Origin: Myxococcales bacterium
GTDB lineage: Bacteria > Myxococcota > UBA727 > GCA-2721815
Direction: 5' to 3'
Assembly: GCA_002721815.1 (NCBI GenBank)
Contig: PBLQ01000001.1
Location: forward strand, 204,268 to 268,267
Length of the DNA stretch: 64,000 nt
Shown one piece after another: positions 1 through 9,824 of this stretch (the stretch's first letter is position 1; every line of letters begins with the position of its first letter). Made by a program: the position numbers and the translations under genes. Below the pieces are notes generated by a model, which saw only the letters and a list, made by a program, of their open reading frames with translations, was not told the origin of the DNA and did no database searches.

Positions 1-389
1 TGCTCAGCCGCCTTGAGCGTTTCATTTTGTAAGGCAGTGACACTTTGCAGCTGGTTGAGGGTGTTGTTTTGGGTGTCCGCCTCCCCCTGCTGTATTTGGC
101 TCCATTGGGCAGGTCGGGGGTTCCGCGGTAAAGCGTGCTTTTTCAGTGCAGGGGTGGCGGTCAACGGATGGGCCATGCCCAAGGGGTCTCGCAAAACCAA
201 ACTCTGACCCATTCCATCACCGTTGGGGTGCTGTTGTACCTGTGGAAAAATATCGTTGAGGCCCAGGTCGGCCAATGCACCCTGAAAATCTTTTTCGCAC
301 CCAGCCAAATGCAACAAAGCACCGCACAGAGACGCGGCTGAAGCATTTTGGGACAAATCCAGATAGATTAAGTTGGGTGTTTTCTCCAT
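1..389 (-). CDS. LarC-like (DUF111) protein, 5' part only
   Basis: An open minus-strand frame starts with ATG at 389 and runs without a stop off the left edge, giving about 129 residues. The N-terminus (LIYLDLSQNASAASL, then GALLHLAG and ALADLGL) follows the pattern of LarC/DUF111 proteins, which begin with a short beta strand, a Ser/Gly-rich loop and an L-G-A-L helix. Around residue 115 the stretch TLNQLQSVTALQNETLKAAE also fits the LarC segment that follows. LarC is the CTP-dependent nickel insertase that completes the nickel-pincer cofactor. The usual Gly-Asp after the loop is replaced by Ala-Ser, so this is a divergent member or a look-alike. AGGAGG lies directly before the ATG, closer than usual. 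The gene is divergent from the histidine kinase. Confidence 0.5.
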   Translation of the reverse strand, partial: MEKTPNLIYLDLSQNASAASLCGALLHLAGCEKDFQGALADLGLNDIFPQVQQHPNGDGMGQSLVLRDPLGMAHPLTATPALKKHALPRNPRPAQWSQIQQGEADTQNNTLNQLQSVTALQNETLKAAE

Positions 390-493
390 GCCTCCTTTTA
401 CATCTCTCTCGCCTACAGTAAAAGGAGCTGACCCCACTAACGAGCGACAAATTCGCCGAATCCAATCTTTTTAATGAAATCAAGGCTTTTTCT

Positions 494-2920
494 TTGACCC
501 AACCCAGCTTCATATTGCTCGCCAACAGCCCGAAAGAAGCAGAAATGCTGCGCCAAGCCCTGCGACAAAGCTGGCCCAATGCCCATTTTCATACAGACTT
601 TGAAGCCCCTCAGGACAAGTCCGCCATGGTGATTTGCTGGGACAGTGCCTTTAAAAAGGTACCACCTCAGATGCTCCAAGAGCGGCCAACCGTGGCCGTG
701 TTCGAGTCGAATGATGCCCCCGCCCGAATCGACGCCTTAAAGCAGGGTCTGGCGCAAATCGTGCTGCCCTCCGAAAGCCGAACGGCCTATTTGTGCCAGG
801 CCTGTCAATTTATGTTGAGTAAATTCCAGGAACAAAAGCAGCAAAAACAAAAATGGGACAAAGTGGTCAAGAGCAGTACCGATGCCATTTATTTGATCAC
901 CAATGGGGTTTTAGTGGATGTGAACCCCCGATTTGAATCGCTATTTGGTTACACACGAAAAGAAGCTCTTGCCACAGACTTTTCAATTTTAAAACACGTG
1001 GTGGCCTCGGAATCTCGTGCCTTCATTGAAGATCGTCTTCAACGAATAAAGCGCGATCAAAAAGTAGACACCCAATACGAGTTTGTCGCCAGCCGAAAAG
1101 ATGGTTCCACTTTCTTGGCCCACGTCTCAATTCGTTACGTGGATGACAAAGAAGGAAAATCGGCGCTGGGCATTGTCAAAAACATCACCGAGCAAAAAGA
1201 ATACGAAAACAAACTGCTGCAACAAAACATCGAGTTGAACCGATTGGCGGACCGACAAAAGAAAACGGTGCGTCAATTGCTGGCGGTTGACGAGGTAGCA
1301 AAAACCATTGCCGTGACACGCTCAGAATACGATGTCGTTGAACATATCGCACAACAGATTCGTAAACTCTTCTCGCCGGATCGCTTGCTCATCGGATTCT
1401 TCAACGCCAACAGCAACGAGATCCGTCTTCCTTTTGCGCTGAAAGGTCAACATCCCAAACGAGACCATGACCCTGTCAAACGGGACCACACCCTCATGGG
1501 TACAGCGATGGAATTGCAGCGGGTCTTGCAAAGACACATGCCCACCAGCGCGTCTTTGCCCGCGCCGCCCCTGCCAGAGTTGGAGAAATCGTGGGCCAGC
1601 GAGGGCATGCAAAGTTTGATCGCCATCCCTATTTTAAAGCGACGGGCCCCCGTCGGTGGTATTCTTCTCGGCTTTGAAAAACACACACCGTTGGACGATG
1701 ATGACGCTGAGGCTCTCATGAGTATTTCAAACCACTTAGCACTTGGTCTAACCAACGTGGAAATGCATCAAGCCAAAGAAAAAGCCGACCAACTGTTGAA
1801 TGATCTACAAAACCGTTCTGGACGTGCAGCACACTTGATCACCCTGGGTGAAATGGCGGCCGGCGTGGCCCACGATCTTAACAACCTCTTTGCCGCAATC
1901 TTGGGCCGAACCACACTGCTTCGACGCGCTAAAGATGAAGAATCCGCCACTGAGCACATCGACATCATTGATAAAGCCGTTGATGATGGTGCCCGAACCC
2001 TCAAACGCCTACAGCAATTCTCCGATGATGATCTTGAGCAAAATCGCGAAGATCTTGCGCCCGCCATCTTGCTGGAGGACGCCATTGCGATCACCCGCCC
2101 AAAATGGTCCCGGTTGATGGATCAACAAAAATCCGAAGGCATTCAGGTTCAATTAGAGGCGGATTTACCCGGTGACATCCAAATATTTGTCGTCCCGCAC
2201 GAAATCAGAGAAGTCTTAATCAATTTGATTCACAACGCCGTCGATGCCATGTCTGACGGGGGAAGCCTCTCTCTAAAAGCATTCCTCGACCCTGCCCGAC
2301 CACAACACGTCTGCTTAGAAATTCGCGACACTGGGCCTGGCATTCCCCCAAAAAACCTCAATAAAATTTTCGAACGCTTTTTTACCACCAAAGGTGTGCA
2401 TGGAACTGGCCTTGGTTTGGCTGTATCCAAAGAGATTGTAGAAAAAAATGAGGGGCACATTCAGGTTTCGTCCCATACCGAAGGCGCCGACAAAGGAACC
2501 ATCTTCTCCCTCTATCTTCCAATGAGCCTCAAACAATCCAAAAACGCTCACCCCAGTGAGTCAGCCCCCCGAACCATATTGATCGTGGATGATGAACCCA
2601 ATGTGAGAGAAATTTTAGAAGACTTACTCTCCGCAGAGGGCCACCGTGCCCTGTCTTGCGAAAGCGGCGAAGAAGCCTTGGAGGTGCTGGCCAAGCAAGA
2701 GATCGACTTGGTCTTCACCGACCTGACCCTGCCGAAAATGGACGGCTACACCCTGGCCAGTCAAATCAAATCGCAGCAACCCCAAATGCCGGTTTGCATC
2801 ATTACAGGATGGGACAATCCCCTAATTTTAAAGGAAGACCCCGCAACCCATGTGGATCGGGTGGTCAACAAACCTTTTCGCATGGAAGAGGTAATGCGGG
2901 CTGTGAGCGATCTCACCTAA
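494..2920 (+). CDS. Hybrid PAS-GAF sensor histidine kinase with C-terminal receiver
   Basis: This 808-residue soluble hybrid kinase starts at TTG 494, the only reasonable start after the in-frame stop at 419; AAGG lies about 8 nt upstream. Order of domains: residues 1-115, a receiver-like fold with no obvious phospho-acceptor; 119-235, PAS with a PAC tail (ITEQKEYENK); about 255-425, GAF; a coiled coil; the dimerisation helix with GEMAAGVAHDLNN, where H460 is the predicted phosphorylated histidine; then an ATPase domain with the N box (NLIHNAVDAM), DTGPGIPP and HGTGLGLAVSKEIV. A receiver at 692-808 has D743 (FTDLTLPKMDG) and K793. No membrane segment or signal peptide is present, so the signal is probably cytoplasmic. 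No dedicated response regulator sits beside it. The catalytic residues look intact; the stimulus is unknown. Confidence 0.93.
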   Translation: MTQPSFILLANSPKEAEMLRQALRQSWPNAHFHTDFEAPQDKSAMVICWDSAFKKVPPQMLQERPTVAVFESNDAPARIDALKQGLAQIVLPSESRTAYLCQACQFMLSKFQEQKQQKQKWDKVVKSSTDAIYLITNGVLVDVNPRFESLFGYTRKEALATDFSILKHVVASESRAFIEDRLQRIKRDQKVDTQYEFVASRKDGSTFLAHVSIRYVDDKEGKSALGIVKNITEQKEYENKLLQQNIELNRLADRQKKTVRQLLAVDEVAKTIAVTRSEYDVVEHIAQQIRKLFSPDRLLIGFFNANSNEIRLPFALKGQHPKRDHDPVKRDHTLMGTAMELQRVLQRHMPTSASLPAPPLPELEKSWASEGMQSLIAIPILKRRAPVGGILLGFEKHTPLDDDDAEALMSISNHLALGLTNVEMHQAKEKADQLLNDLQNRSGRAAHLITLGEMAAGVAHDLNNLFAAILGRTTLLRRAKDEESATEHIDIIDKAVDDGARTLKRLQQFSDDDLEQNREDLAPAILLEDAIAITRPKWSRLMDQQKSEGIQVQLEADLPGDIQIFVVPHEIREVLINLIHNAVDAMSDGGSLSLKAFLDPARPQHVCLEIRDTGPGIPPKNLNKIFERFFTTKGVHGTGLGLAVSKEIVEKNEGHIQVSSHTEGADKGTIFSLYLPMSLKQSKNAHPSESAPRTILIVDDEPNVREILEDLLSAEGHRALSCESGEEALEVLAKQEIDLVFTDLTLPKMDGYTLASQIKSQQPQMPVCIITGWDNPLILKEDPATHVDRVVNKPFRMEEVMRAVSDLT

Positions 2921-2991
2921 GCCCCTCTACCCCATGTACAACACGGCCTCGCCCAACCGGGTTTTCCCCAAAGAAAAGCGGAAAGGAGGGG

Positions 2992-3020
2992 TTGTGTTGT
3001 TCTACCGCCTTGGCTACTTT
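2992..3020 (+). promoter_or_regulatory. Candidate promoter of the aldolase gene
   Basis: TTGTGT (2992-2997) and TACTTT (3015-3020) are separated by 17 bp and lie about 50 bp before the aldolase ATG. The -10 is preceded by TTGGC, a context seen before several other genes in this window. Both hexamers are imperfect. Confidence 0.4.
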
Positions 3021-3069
3021 GACCGCGAATCAATTCCTCTGGTGACGTAACGAGGGGTGGAGGTAAAAC

Positions 3070-3957
3070 ATGAAGGACGCACAACGAAAAAAAATGGGTG
3101 AAGCAGACGGCTTTATCGCAGCCCTGGATCAAAGCGGTGGCTCCACACCGAAAGCATTGGGTTTATATGGGGTGACAGCTGACAGCTGGTCCAACGACAC
3201 TGAAATGTTTGACTTGGTTCACGCCATGCGCACACGCATCATCACCAGCCCCTCCTTCACCGGCGACCGAATTTTAGCGGCCATCCTTTTTGAAAACACC
3301 ATGAAAAATACCATCGATGGGATGCCCACCGCAGAATACTTGTGGAAGCAAAAAGAAATTGTACCCATCTTGAAAGTGGACAAAGGGCTCGCTGACGAAG
3401 TGGGCGGTGTTCAACTCATGAAACCTATGAGCACTTTAAATGAAACCCTCGCGAGCGCCAATGCGCATGGTATTTTTGGAACCAAAATGCGTTCGGTCAT
3501 CAAGCAAGCCGTGGCCCAAGGTGTTCAAGATGTGGTAAAACAACAATTTGATATTGGTCTTCAAATCCTCGAAGCAGGACTGATTCCCATCATCGAGCCC
3601 GAGGTGGATATCCACTGTCCCGATAAAAAACAAGCCGAAGAAATGCTGAACGAAGCATTGCTCAAACACTTGGATGATCTTCCCCAAGGGACACAAGTAA
3701 TGCTGAAACTCACTTTGCCAGAAAGCAATAACTTCTACGAGGCATGCATCCAGCACCCCAATACCTTGCGCGTGGTAGCGCTTTCGGGTGGCTACTCCCG
3801 GGAAGAATCCAACCAGCGATTGACCAACCAACAAGGCATGGTGGCAAGTTTCTCACGGGCATTATCGGAAGGCCTTCATGTGGATCAGTCTGACCAAGAT
3901 TTTAACACCACGTTAGACCAGTCCATCGAGAGTATTTTTCAAGCCTCACGAACCTGA
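3070..3957 (+). CDS. fda: Class I fructose-bisphosphate aldolase
   Basis: This 295-residue protein matches the short class I aldolase type of Staphylococcus almost end to end. Recognisable blocks are GFIAALDQSGGSTPKAL near residue 15, MRTRIITSPSF, FLKVDKG-type ILKVDKGLADE, GIFGTKMRS, IIEPEVDI, VMLKLTLP and VALSGGYSREESN. K213 in VMLKLTLP is the expected Schiff-base lysine. The enzyme interconverts fructose 1,6-bisphosphate with glyceraldehyde 3-phosphate and dihydroxyacetone phosphate in glycolysis and gluconeogenesis, and needs no metal. GGAGG 7 nt before the ATG fixes the start. It stands alone between a sensor kinase and a Ser/Thr kinase, with a 149-bp gap before it. No anomaly was seen. 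Confidence 0.96.
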   Translation: MKDAQRKKMGEADGFIAALDQSGGSTPKALGLYGVTADSWSNDTEMFDLVHAMRTRIITSPSFTGDRILAAILFENTMKNTIDGMPTAEYLWKQKEIVPILKVDKGLADEVGGVQLMKPMSTLNETLASANAHGIFGTKMRSVIKQAVAQGVQDVVKQQFDIGLQILEAGLIPIIEPEVDIHCPDKKQAEEMLNEALLKHLDDLPQGTQVMLKLTLPESNNFYEACIQHPNTLRVVALSGGYSREESNQRLTNQQGMVASFSRALSEGLHVDQSDQDFNTTLDQSIESIFQASRT

Positions 3958-4093
3958 TCGCAACAATCAGCAGACGCCAGCCCTGACCAACGCCCCACAA
4001 ATACGGCCTGGTCAGCCTGAGGCCTTAAAAACCGGGCTATCTCCAGCACGCTTCCCTCTGACCAGCTTGTCGTGGTAATCTGATGAGGTTCTT

Positions 4094-4129
4094 ATGACAT
4101 TCGGGTTGTGGTTTGCTTTCGCTAATTGA
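4094..4129 (+). CDS. Possible 11-codon leader ORF overlapping the kinase start
   Basis: ATG 4094 is preceded at 5 nt by GAGG, a better ribosome-binding site than that of the kinase TTG at 4113. It encodes MTFGLWFAFAN and stops at TGA 4127-4129, overlapping the first codons of the kinase in another frame. It could couple translation of the kinase to the leader, or be chance. No codon-level evidence is possible at this length. Confidence 0.3.
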   Translation: MTFGLWFAFAN

Positions 4130-5570
4130 TCAATGGGTAGATCGACTTCTGTCGAACAACGAGAAAAAGACAGAGCCGGATCCAGGTCTTGATCAAACCC
4201 TGCAAACCCTCCGCGCCTACAAAAGAAAACTCACCAAAGATCAAGCCGGAATGGATTTTGTAAGCAGTCCCGCTTTTCTTGAAGTCATTGAACAATTGGA
4301 TGCTGAAGGTCTCACCGGTCTGGCAGACGAACTCTGTGCGGATGCATTGCTCGTCCACCCCAATCATTCCAATAAAAATATTTTTGGACACCGCTTGCTC
4401 AGTCGTGGAAGAGAGAAGGAAGCCGAAAACCTGTTCCTACAATTAACCAATGATATGACTTTTGCGCATGGTGCCTTCAAAAATTTGGCGCACATTGCAG
4501 AAACATCCAATGCCCCCCATGAGGCCTGCTTGTACCTGGAAAAAGCACTGGCTTGGGATTTTCATGACCAAGAACTTCAGGCCAGTTTGAAGCGGTTACG
4601 AAAAAGTCTTCGTCCAACGAAAAACCGCAAGTCCGATTATTTTCTGACCTCTTTGGTTCGAGGCGCAAGGATTGTCGGTGAGGGCTATGAACTCCGCAAG
4701 CTTCTGGGCAGGGGTGGAGCCGCCACCGTCTATCAAGCACTCGTGAGCGGCACGCAACAAGAAGTGGCCGTGAAGGTCTTTCATCGCTCATCGGGATCTA
4801 CCCGCCACCAGGAGAAAGCACAACGTGAGGCTCAGTTTACAGCTCAGTTGACGCATCCTCACGTGGTCACCATTTTGGATGTGAACAGCGAGAAGGGCTT
4901 TTTGGTGATGGCCTTTTGCGAAGGCGGCTCTTTGCGGGATCGGCTAAAACAGAAAAAGGCTTCACTGGCGCAAACCCTAGACATGGCCATCGTTCTTTTA
5001 CGCACCTTAGCGGATATCCACGAACATGGGTTTGCTCATTTGGACATCAAACCTTCCAACATTTTATTTCACCACGGAACGCCCATCTTCAGTGACTTTG
5101 GTATTGCGGTCACCCAAGAGGAAGGACAACAAGCTGGCACCCAAGCCTATATGGCTCCCGAGCAGAAGCGAGGCCAAGCGAATCGTGCCAGCGATGTTTT
5201 TGCCATGGGACTGGTGATCACCGAGTGTCTTCTGGGTCACCCCACCAGACATATCGGGCAAAACATACAGTTACCCCCAGTCCCCAAAGGGCCCAAACGA
5301 CGGGCATTGGAGCATCTTTTGCGAGGCATGTGTGATCCGGAGCCCACCCACAGACCTCAGGACCTGCGAGAACTGGCCCAACGTTTTATGTGGGCCCAAG
5401 CCCTGCCCGACTCCGAAGCGCAAGGTACTGTTTTACTTGAACAAATGCGAAAATGGGCACTGGGCATGGGGACCACCACGGCCAAACTCTTAGAAAAGCA
5501 CCCAATCGTTGCATATCTTTCCCCGGTAGATTTAAAACATAGGGGTGGCTCACCCCAATCAGAAATTTAA
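4113..5570 (+). CDS. Ser/Thr protein kinase with N-terminal helical-repeat region
   Basis: The 485-residue protein starts at TTG 4113; an in-frame TGA at 4095-4097 excludes earlier starts. Residues 1-170 are helical and TPR-like (for example GAFKNLAHIAETSNAPHEAC). A eukaryote-type kinase domain follows at about 190-455: glycine loop LGRGGAATVYQ, K221 in VAVKVF, catalytic loop HLDIKPSN with D311, metal-binding DFG D328, and GTQAYMAPEQ. All core residues are present, so it should be active. HLD replaces HRD, so the arginine that usually reads activation-loop phosphorylation is absent. There is no transmembrane segment, so it is cytoplasmic. Its stop codon touches the ATG of the large TPR gene downstream, which marks an operon and suggests the two proteins work together. 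Confidence 0.9.
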   Translation: MLSLIDQWVDRLLSNNEKKTEPDPGLDQTLQTLRAYKRKLTKDQAGMDFVSSPAFLEVIEQLDAEGLTGLADELCADALLVHPNHSNKNIFGHRLLSRGREKEAENLFLQLTNDMTFAHGAFKNLAHIAETSNAPHEACLYLEKALAWDFHDQELQASLKRLRKSLRPTKNRKSDYFLTSLVRGARIVGEGYELRKLLGRGGAATVYQALVSGTQQEVAVKVFHRSSGSTRHQEKAQREAQFTAQLTHPHVVTILDVNSEKGFLVMAFCEGGSLRDRLKQKKASLAQTLDMAIVLLRTLADIHEHGFAHLDIKPSNILFHHGTPIFSDFGIAVTQEEGQQAGTQAYMAPEQKRGQANRASDVFAMGLVITECLLGHPTRHIGQNIQLPPVPKGPKRRALEHLLRGMCDPEPTHRPQDLRELAQRFMWAQALPDSEAQGTVLLEQMRKWALGMGTTTAKLLEKHPIVAYLSPVDLKHRGGSPQSEI

Positions 5571-8500
5571 ATGACATCGGAAAATCTTTACATTAAAGCA
5601 TTGCGCCAAGGAGCGGCCCCCCACGAGCTGCATGTCTTGGAGCTCCAAATTATTGAAGATGCCTCCACCGATCGTCTCATTGAGCTCCTGAATACAGAAA
5701 TCGCAGAATTAACCGGAAAGCGCGCGAGACTACACCAACTCACCCTGGCCAACGTGCGCCTTGCCACCACATTGGCTGCCCGCTCCCAAAACGACACCTC
5801 CAAGATCGCACTGAATGCTGCCATCGATGCGGCAAGAATTTGGTGGCGCACCCTCAATGATGCTGAAAAAGCAAAACGCATGCAACTGCGCGCTCTATGG
5901 CTTGCGGGGATTCATTTCCCAGAGACACTCGAAGACAGCATCAATGCCGCCAACGGGCCTCAAGCCGCTTTGCATCTACTTCGACAAACCATTCAAAATG
6001 GGCACGAACTGGCCATGGATTTTTCGCACATTCTATTGGACATTCTAAAAAATCACGGGGCCCCAAAGAAAATTCTATTGGAGGCGCTCAAGGCCTTACG
6101 TAAATGGCCTCACAATGCAGCGTTTCACCTCAAAGTTCGCTCCTACGCAGAGCTGACTCAAAAAGCGGAAGAAGCACTCTTTCCACTCAAAGATCTCCTC
6201 GAAAAGCATCCGAACGATCCAACCATCACCAGTTTGGTCTTGGAATCTATCGGCAAGATGCACCAAATATTACAAGACGATGAATCCGCGTTCAGCGCAT
6301 ATCAACAGGCCCTAAAATGTAATCCCAACCGAAGCTTGGCGTGGCAATATGGCCAGCAACTCTCAGAAAAATTAAATCTGCCTTTTGATTTTCCAAAACC
6401 CCCAGACGCAACCCTCACCGAGGGAATGGCGGTGACAATGTCGCCGCAGAGATCCGAAGAAGAAACCGTACGAAGCAGAAACATGCTAAGCCAAGAAAGC
6501 ACTTCGCCGGGCAACAGCTTCTCGGCAAGCCTTCACAGCTTGGAAGAACAAGACATTCTCGAGCTGCACAGTGTCCCTCCCTCTTTGAGTCCACCACCTT
6601 TGCCACAAGACAGCGAGGAGCAGCCCCCGGTACTGCCGGAGCCAGATCAACACGATGACTTTGACCATATTTGGCAAGCCGAGCGGCAACGTCTGAGTAT
6701 GGACGCCGAATCTGTATCGGAAGCGCGACCCATTAAAGACAACCCGGGCACGGCCACACTTGTGAGCGTTCCTTCCTGGGAAATGTCTGAAAGTGATACC
6801 AGCTTTGAAGAAGAGACCGAGGTTCAACGCGCAGAGCTCTCCGAAACTTCAACGCAAGTGGGTTTTTTCCGAAAAGGAAACAATCACAAACAGCCCGCAT
6901 CGGTGACCTCCAGTGAAGAATCAGATATCGACGACACGCCAGACAACACTCAGTTCGAATTGGCGATAGACGCCACAGGCACACAATTGGCCTATGACTT
7001 ACTCAGAGACCAAGAGCCCCAACAAATTTCAGCCATATGGCGTCACAAGCTTTTTCAAAAATTAATGGAGCAAGACAAGCAACACCACAATCTCCTAAGT
7101 CTCCACCCACAGGTCCTCGCCCTGCTTCAAGAAGGCTTCGCTGACGTCGTAAAATGGGTGACGATTTACTTCTCAAGGCTCAATGAGGCCGACCGCTCTT
7201 CAGTACCTGATCTGTGGGTGAAAACCTTAGAGCTTCTCGATGAAGATCACCCCCTTGACGGCAAACTCACGCCTCTGATCTTAAAAGCCGCTGCCGCCCA
7301 AAGCAGCCTCACGGAAAAAGTTTATGCCCTCGCTGATAACTGTCACGAGCCCACCCTCAAAAGAAAAATTTTCAAATCTATTTTGCCCTTGTGGCCCCAC
7401 GAAGAGGGCGTCAATCAAACCTATGCCAAACTGGCTCGAAACACCGAAGCTTTCCCCAGTGAGCATTTTGAAATATGTGAAGAATGGGCAGAGACATGCC
7501 CAGACACCATCGATGCCCAAAAAGCTTTGCTGCGAGCTGCGCAACAACATGGCAAGCCCCAACACGCCAAAAAAGCCTTGGAACGCTTGCTCGGTTTGGT
7601 GGAGTCACCCATAGAAAAAGCGGCCCAATGGAGCGCGCTGGCTGAGCACTATTGGCTCCAAAGCCCCGATTACTGGAAAGAAGCAGCGACTGCCTGTGTG
7701 CAGGCCATTGGCTACGAGCCCAACAACCTGGATCACTGGGTCGCCTTCATTTTGAAATGCGAAGACAAACTTGGGGTCAATGAAGCCCAAGCGGCACATG
7801 CCCTACTTTCAAATCCCAACGAAGCGCTTTTATCTGAACTGCGTCAATTCTTGGATCCTATTTTACTCGACTTGGGCGACGACCATGAACTGCTGCCCCC
7901 AGAGCTTCGAAAAATAATTGGATTGCTCCTGGGCATGAACCCCAAAGACCCGGCAAAAGCCTGTGAAATACTTTCCTCCATGGTGGATGATTTCAGTGAT
8001 GATTTGTCCATTCTAGAAACCTATGCCCATTTACTGGCGATTCACGGCTTAAAGCCCAAACCCACCCCGCTCAACCATTTGGAAACTATTCTTTCGAGTC
8101 ACGCTGAAGCCATCGATACCATGCAACAATTGTCACTGTGGGGAGACCTGGGAACAGTGCGGTGGTCTGCCGGCGACTCCAGTGGCGCACTCTCCGCTTT
8201 CCAAAAACTTTTTGGGCTTTTACAACACGATGCGGATAACCCATCACCGGCCATTCCCGAACGCGTTCTGGACACCGCTTTCTCTGTGTTGAATTCTCCA
8301 GAACACAAAGAAGACCATACCGGACTCCTCATCGCCACTCTTGAATTAAAAGCCCAGCACCAATCAAAAATGGAGTCTGCCAGCTCATTAAAGCGGGCTT
8401 TGGCTTTAGCATCCAAACACGACGCCGCCAAAGCCAAGTCAATTTTCGAACAGCTCCCACTGGACCTCCTCGATGCATCAACCCTCGAGTCGGGCAGGAA

Positions 8501-9824
8501 AACATACGACAACCTCGATCAACTGGATGGCTTTTGCGCGCATCTTCGCGAAAGGCTTAAAGGAGCCACAACCGGCTCTCCCATACGAACCCTTCTTTTG
8601 GAACAAGTCGCAGACATCGAAGGACAACTCCTAAGAGGGCCCTCCACGCCCGCGTCGGCATCTGCCCGCATCGAGCCCGTCTCAAAAACCGCCACGCGAC
8701 ACGAGCAAGCTGCAGCCCTTTTAATGGATGCCAAAGAGTACGATAAAGCCATCAATGCGATCCGACAATGTATTGTACAAGACATTCGAAGCACCACTTC
8801 ATGGCAAAAGCTTTTTGTATGTGCTCAAAAAACTGAGAACGACTGGCTTCTCTTGCAAGCTGGCGCCGGCCTTGTGGCGATGAATTTAGCAACTGCTGAA
8901 CTCACTGAAATTTTTGCCAACCGCGAGATGGTGGGCCCCCAATTACCTGCCTCGTTGCCTACCGCCGAACGGGTCAACAGGCTGATCACCCACCCACTTC
9001 ATGCCAATCAAGCAGAACCACTCCTCACAGAACTCTCACTCACCATCCCAAAAATATTTGGCAAACCTTTAAACGAATTGGGACTAGAGCAGCAAAATCA
9101 ACTACGGCCACGCGACCTCTCAGATACTTGGCAACAGTCGCTGCAAACCGTGTATCAACTCCTTCATTTTGAAAATAAATTGAGCCTTTTTGAAAATCAT
9201 CAACCCATGGCCATTGATGCCATCTTGGCCCCCACCTTTCCCCCGTCGTTGGTGGTAGAGCCCAAATCACGAACCGAAAACATTTCCCTTCAAAGCGTGT
9301 TTTTCATGGCGCGGGCTCTTTATTGGGCGCAACCACAAACACAATTATTAACGCTTTTACGGCTCGATGAATTACGAGGCGTGATAACAGCTTTAGGTGC
9401 ATTTCTACTCAGGCAGGCCCCACCGAGCAGCGCCCAGGCTGCTTTGCGCATGGGGCAAAAATTAACCAACGTCTATCTCAAATCAGGTCCGAAGAATGAG
9501 CGAGAGAAACGCCAAGAATCACTGGCCAACAAAGTCAAACAATTACGCGATCATGACATTCGAAAAGAAGCTCAGAAACATTTTCAAGCCACATCGCTCT
9601 CCAGCAACAGACTGGCCCTATTGCTCACAGGTGACCTGCTCACCGCGATCAGCAGCCTCGCTCTGCTTCACCAACGCCCTGTGCAACAAGGTAATTCCTT
9701 GGCCATCCGCGATTTATTGGGATTTGGAATCAGTGACGGGCTGCAAAAAACACGCGCACAAATGGGAATGGTCTGCGACCCCATTTTGATCAGCAAGCTG
9801 TATCAGGTTTCTCGTTTGGGTTAG
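5571..9824 (+). CDS. Giant TPR/helical-repeat protein, partner of the adjacent kinase
   Basis: This 1417-residue protein begins with ATG immediately after the kinase stop codon. Residues 1-285 form tandem helical repeats of TPR type (typical units around DDESAFSAYQQALKCNPN). Residues 285-460 are an acidic, Ser/Pro/Glu-rich and probably disordered linker with many potential phosphorylation sites. From about 460 to the end it is helical repeats again, with clear units such as KEYDKAINAIRQCIVQD. It has no signal peptide, membrane segment or recognised catalytic motif. A cytoplasmic scaffold or substrate of the upstream kinase is a reasonable inference from the operon. Its TAG overlaps by 4 nt the stop codon of the convergent lipoprotein gene. 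Confidence 0.85.
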   Translation: MTSENLYIKALRQGAAPHELHVLELQIIEDASTDRLIELLNTEIAELTGKRARLHQLTLANVRLATTLAARSQNDTSKIALNAAIDAARIWWRTLNDAEKAKRMQLRALWLAGIHFPETLEDSINAANGPQAALHLLRQTIQNGHELAMDFSHILLDILKNHGAPKKILLEALKALRKWPHNAAFHLKVRSYAELTQKAEEALFPLKDLLEKHPNDPTITSLVLESIGKMHQILQDDESAFSAYQQALKCNPNRSLAWQYGQQLSEKLNLPFDFPKPPDATLTEGMAVTMSPQRSEEETVRSRNMLSQESTSPGNSFSASLHSLEEQDILELHSVPPSLSPPPLPQDSEEQPPVLPEPDQHDDFDHIWQAERQRLSMDAESVSEARPIKDNPGTATLVSVPSWEMSESDTSFEEETEVQRAELSETSTQVGFFRKGNNHKQPASVTSSEESDIDDTPDNTQFELAIDATGTQLAYDLLRDQEPQQISAIWRHKLFQKLMEQDKQHHNLLSLHPQVLALLQEGFADVVKWVTIYFSRLNEADRSSVPDLWVKTLELLDEDHPLDGKLTPLILKAAAAQSSLTEKVYALADNCHEPTLKRKIFKSILPLWPHEEGVNQTYAKLARNTEAFPSEHFEICEEWAETCPDTIDAQKALLRAAQQHGKPQHAKKALERLLGLVESPIEKAAQWSALAEHYWLQSPDYWKEAATACVQAIGYEPNNLDHWVAFILKCEDKLGVNEAQAAHALLSNPNEALLSELRQFLDPILLDLGDDHELLPPELRKIIGLLLGMNPKDPAKACEILSSMVDDFSDDLSILETYAHLLAIHGLKPKPTPLNHLETILSSHAEAIDTMQQLSLWGDLGTVRWSAGDSSGALSAFQKLFGLLQHDADNPSPAIPERVLDTAFSVLNSPEHKEDHTGLLIATLELKAQHQSKMESASSLKRALALASKHDAAKAKSIFEQLPLDLLDASTLESGRKTYDNLDQLDGFCAHLRERLKGATTGSPIRTLLLEQVADIEGQLLRGPSTPASASARIEPVSKTATRHEQAAALLMDAKEYDKAINAIRQCIVQDIRSTTSWQKLFVCAQKTENDWLLLQAGAGLVAMNLATAELTEIFANREMVGPQLPASLPTAERVNRLITHPLHANQAEPLLTELSLTIPKIFGKPLNELGLEQQNQLRPRDLSDTWQQSLQTVYQLLHFENKLSLFENHQPMAIDAILAPTFPPSLVVEPKSRTENISLQSVFFMARALYWAQPQTQLLTLLRLDELRGVITALGAFLLRQAPPSSAQAALRMGQKLTNVYLKSGPKNEREKRQESLANKVKQLRDHDIRKEAQKHFQATSLSSNRLALLLTGDLLTAISSLALLHQRPVQQGNSLAIRDLLGFGISDGLQKTRAQMGMVCDPILISKLYQVSRLG

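Noticed and set aside
8099..8512. 137-residue minus-strand open frame inside the large TPR gene
   Set aside because: Shadow frame rich in Ser, Arg and Ala, without a ribosome-binding site, while the plus-strand protein continues unbroken.
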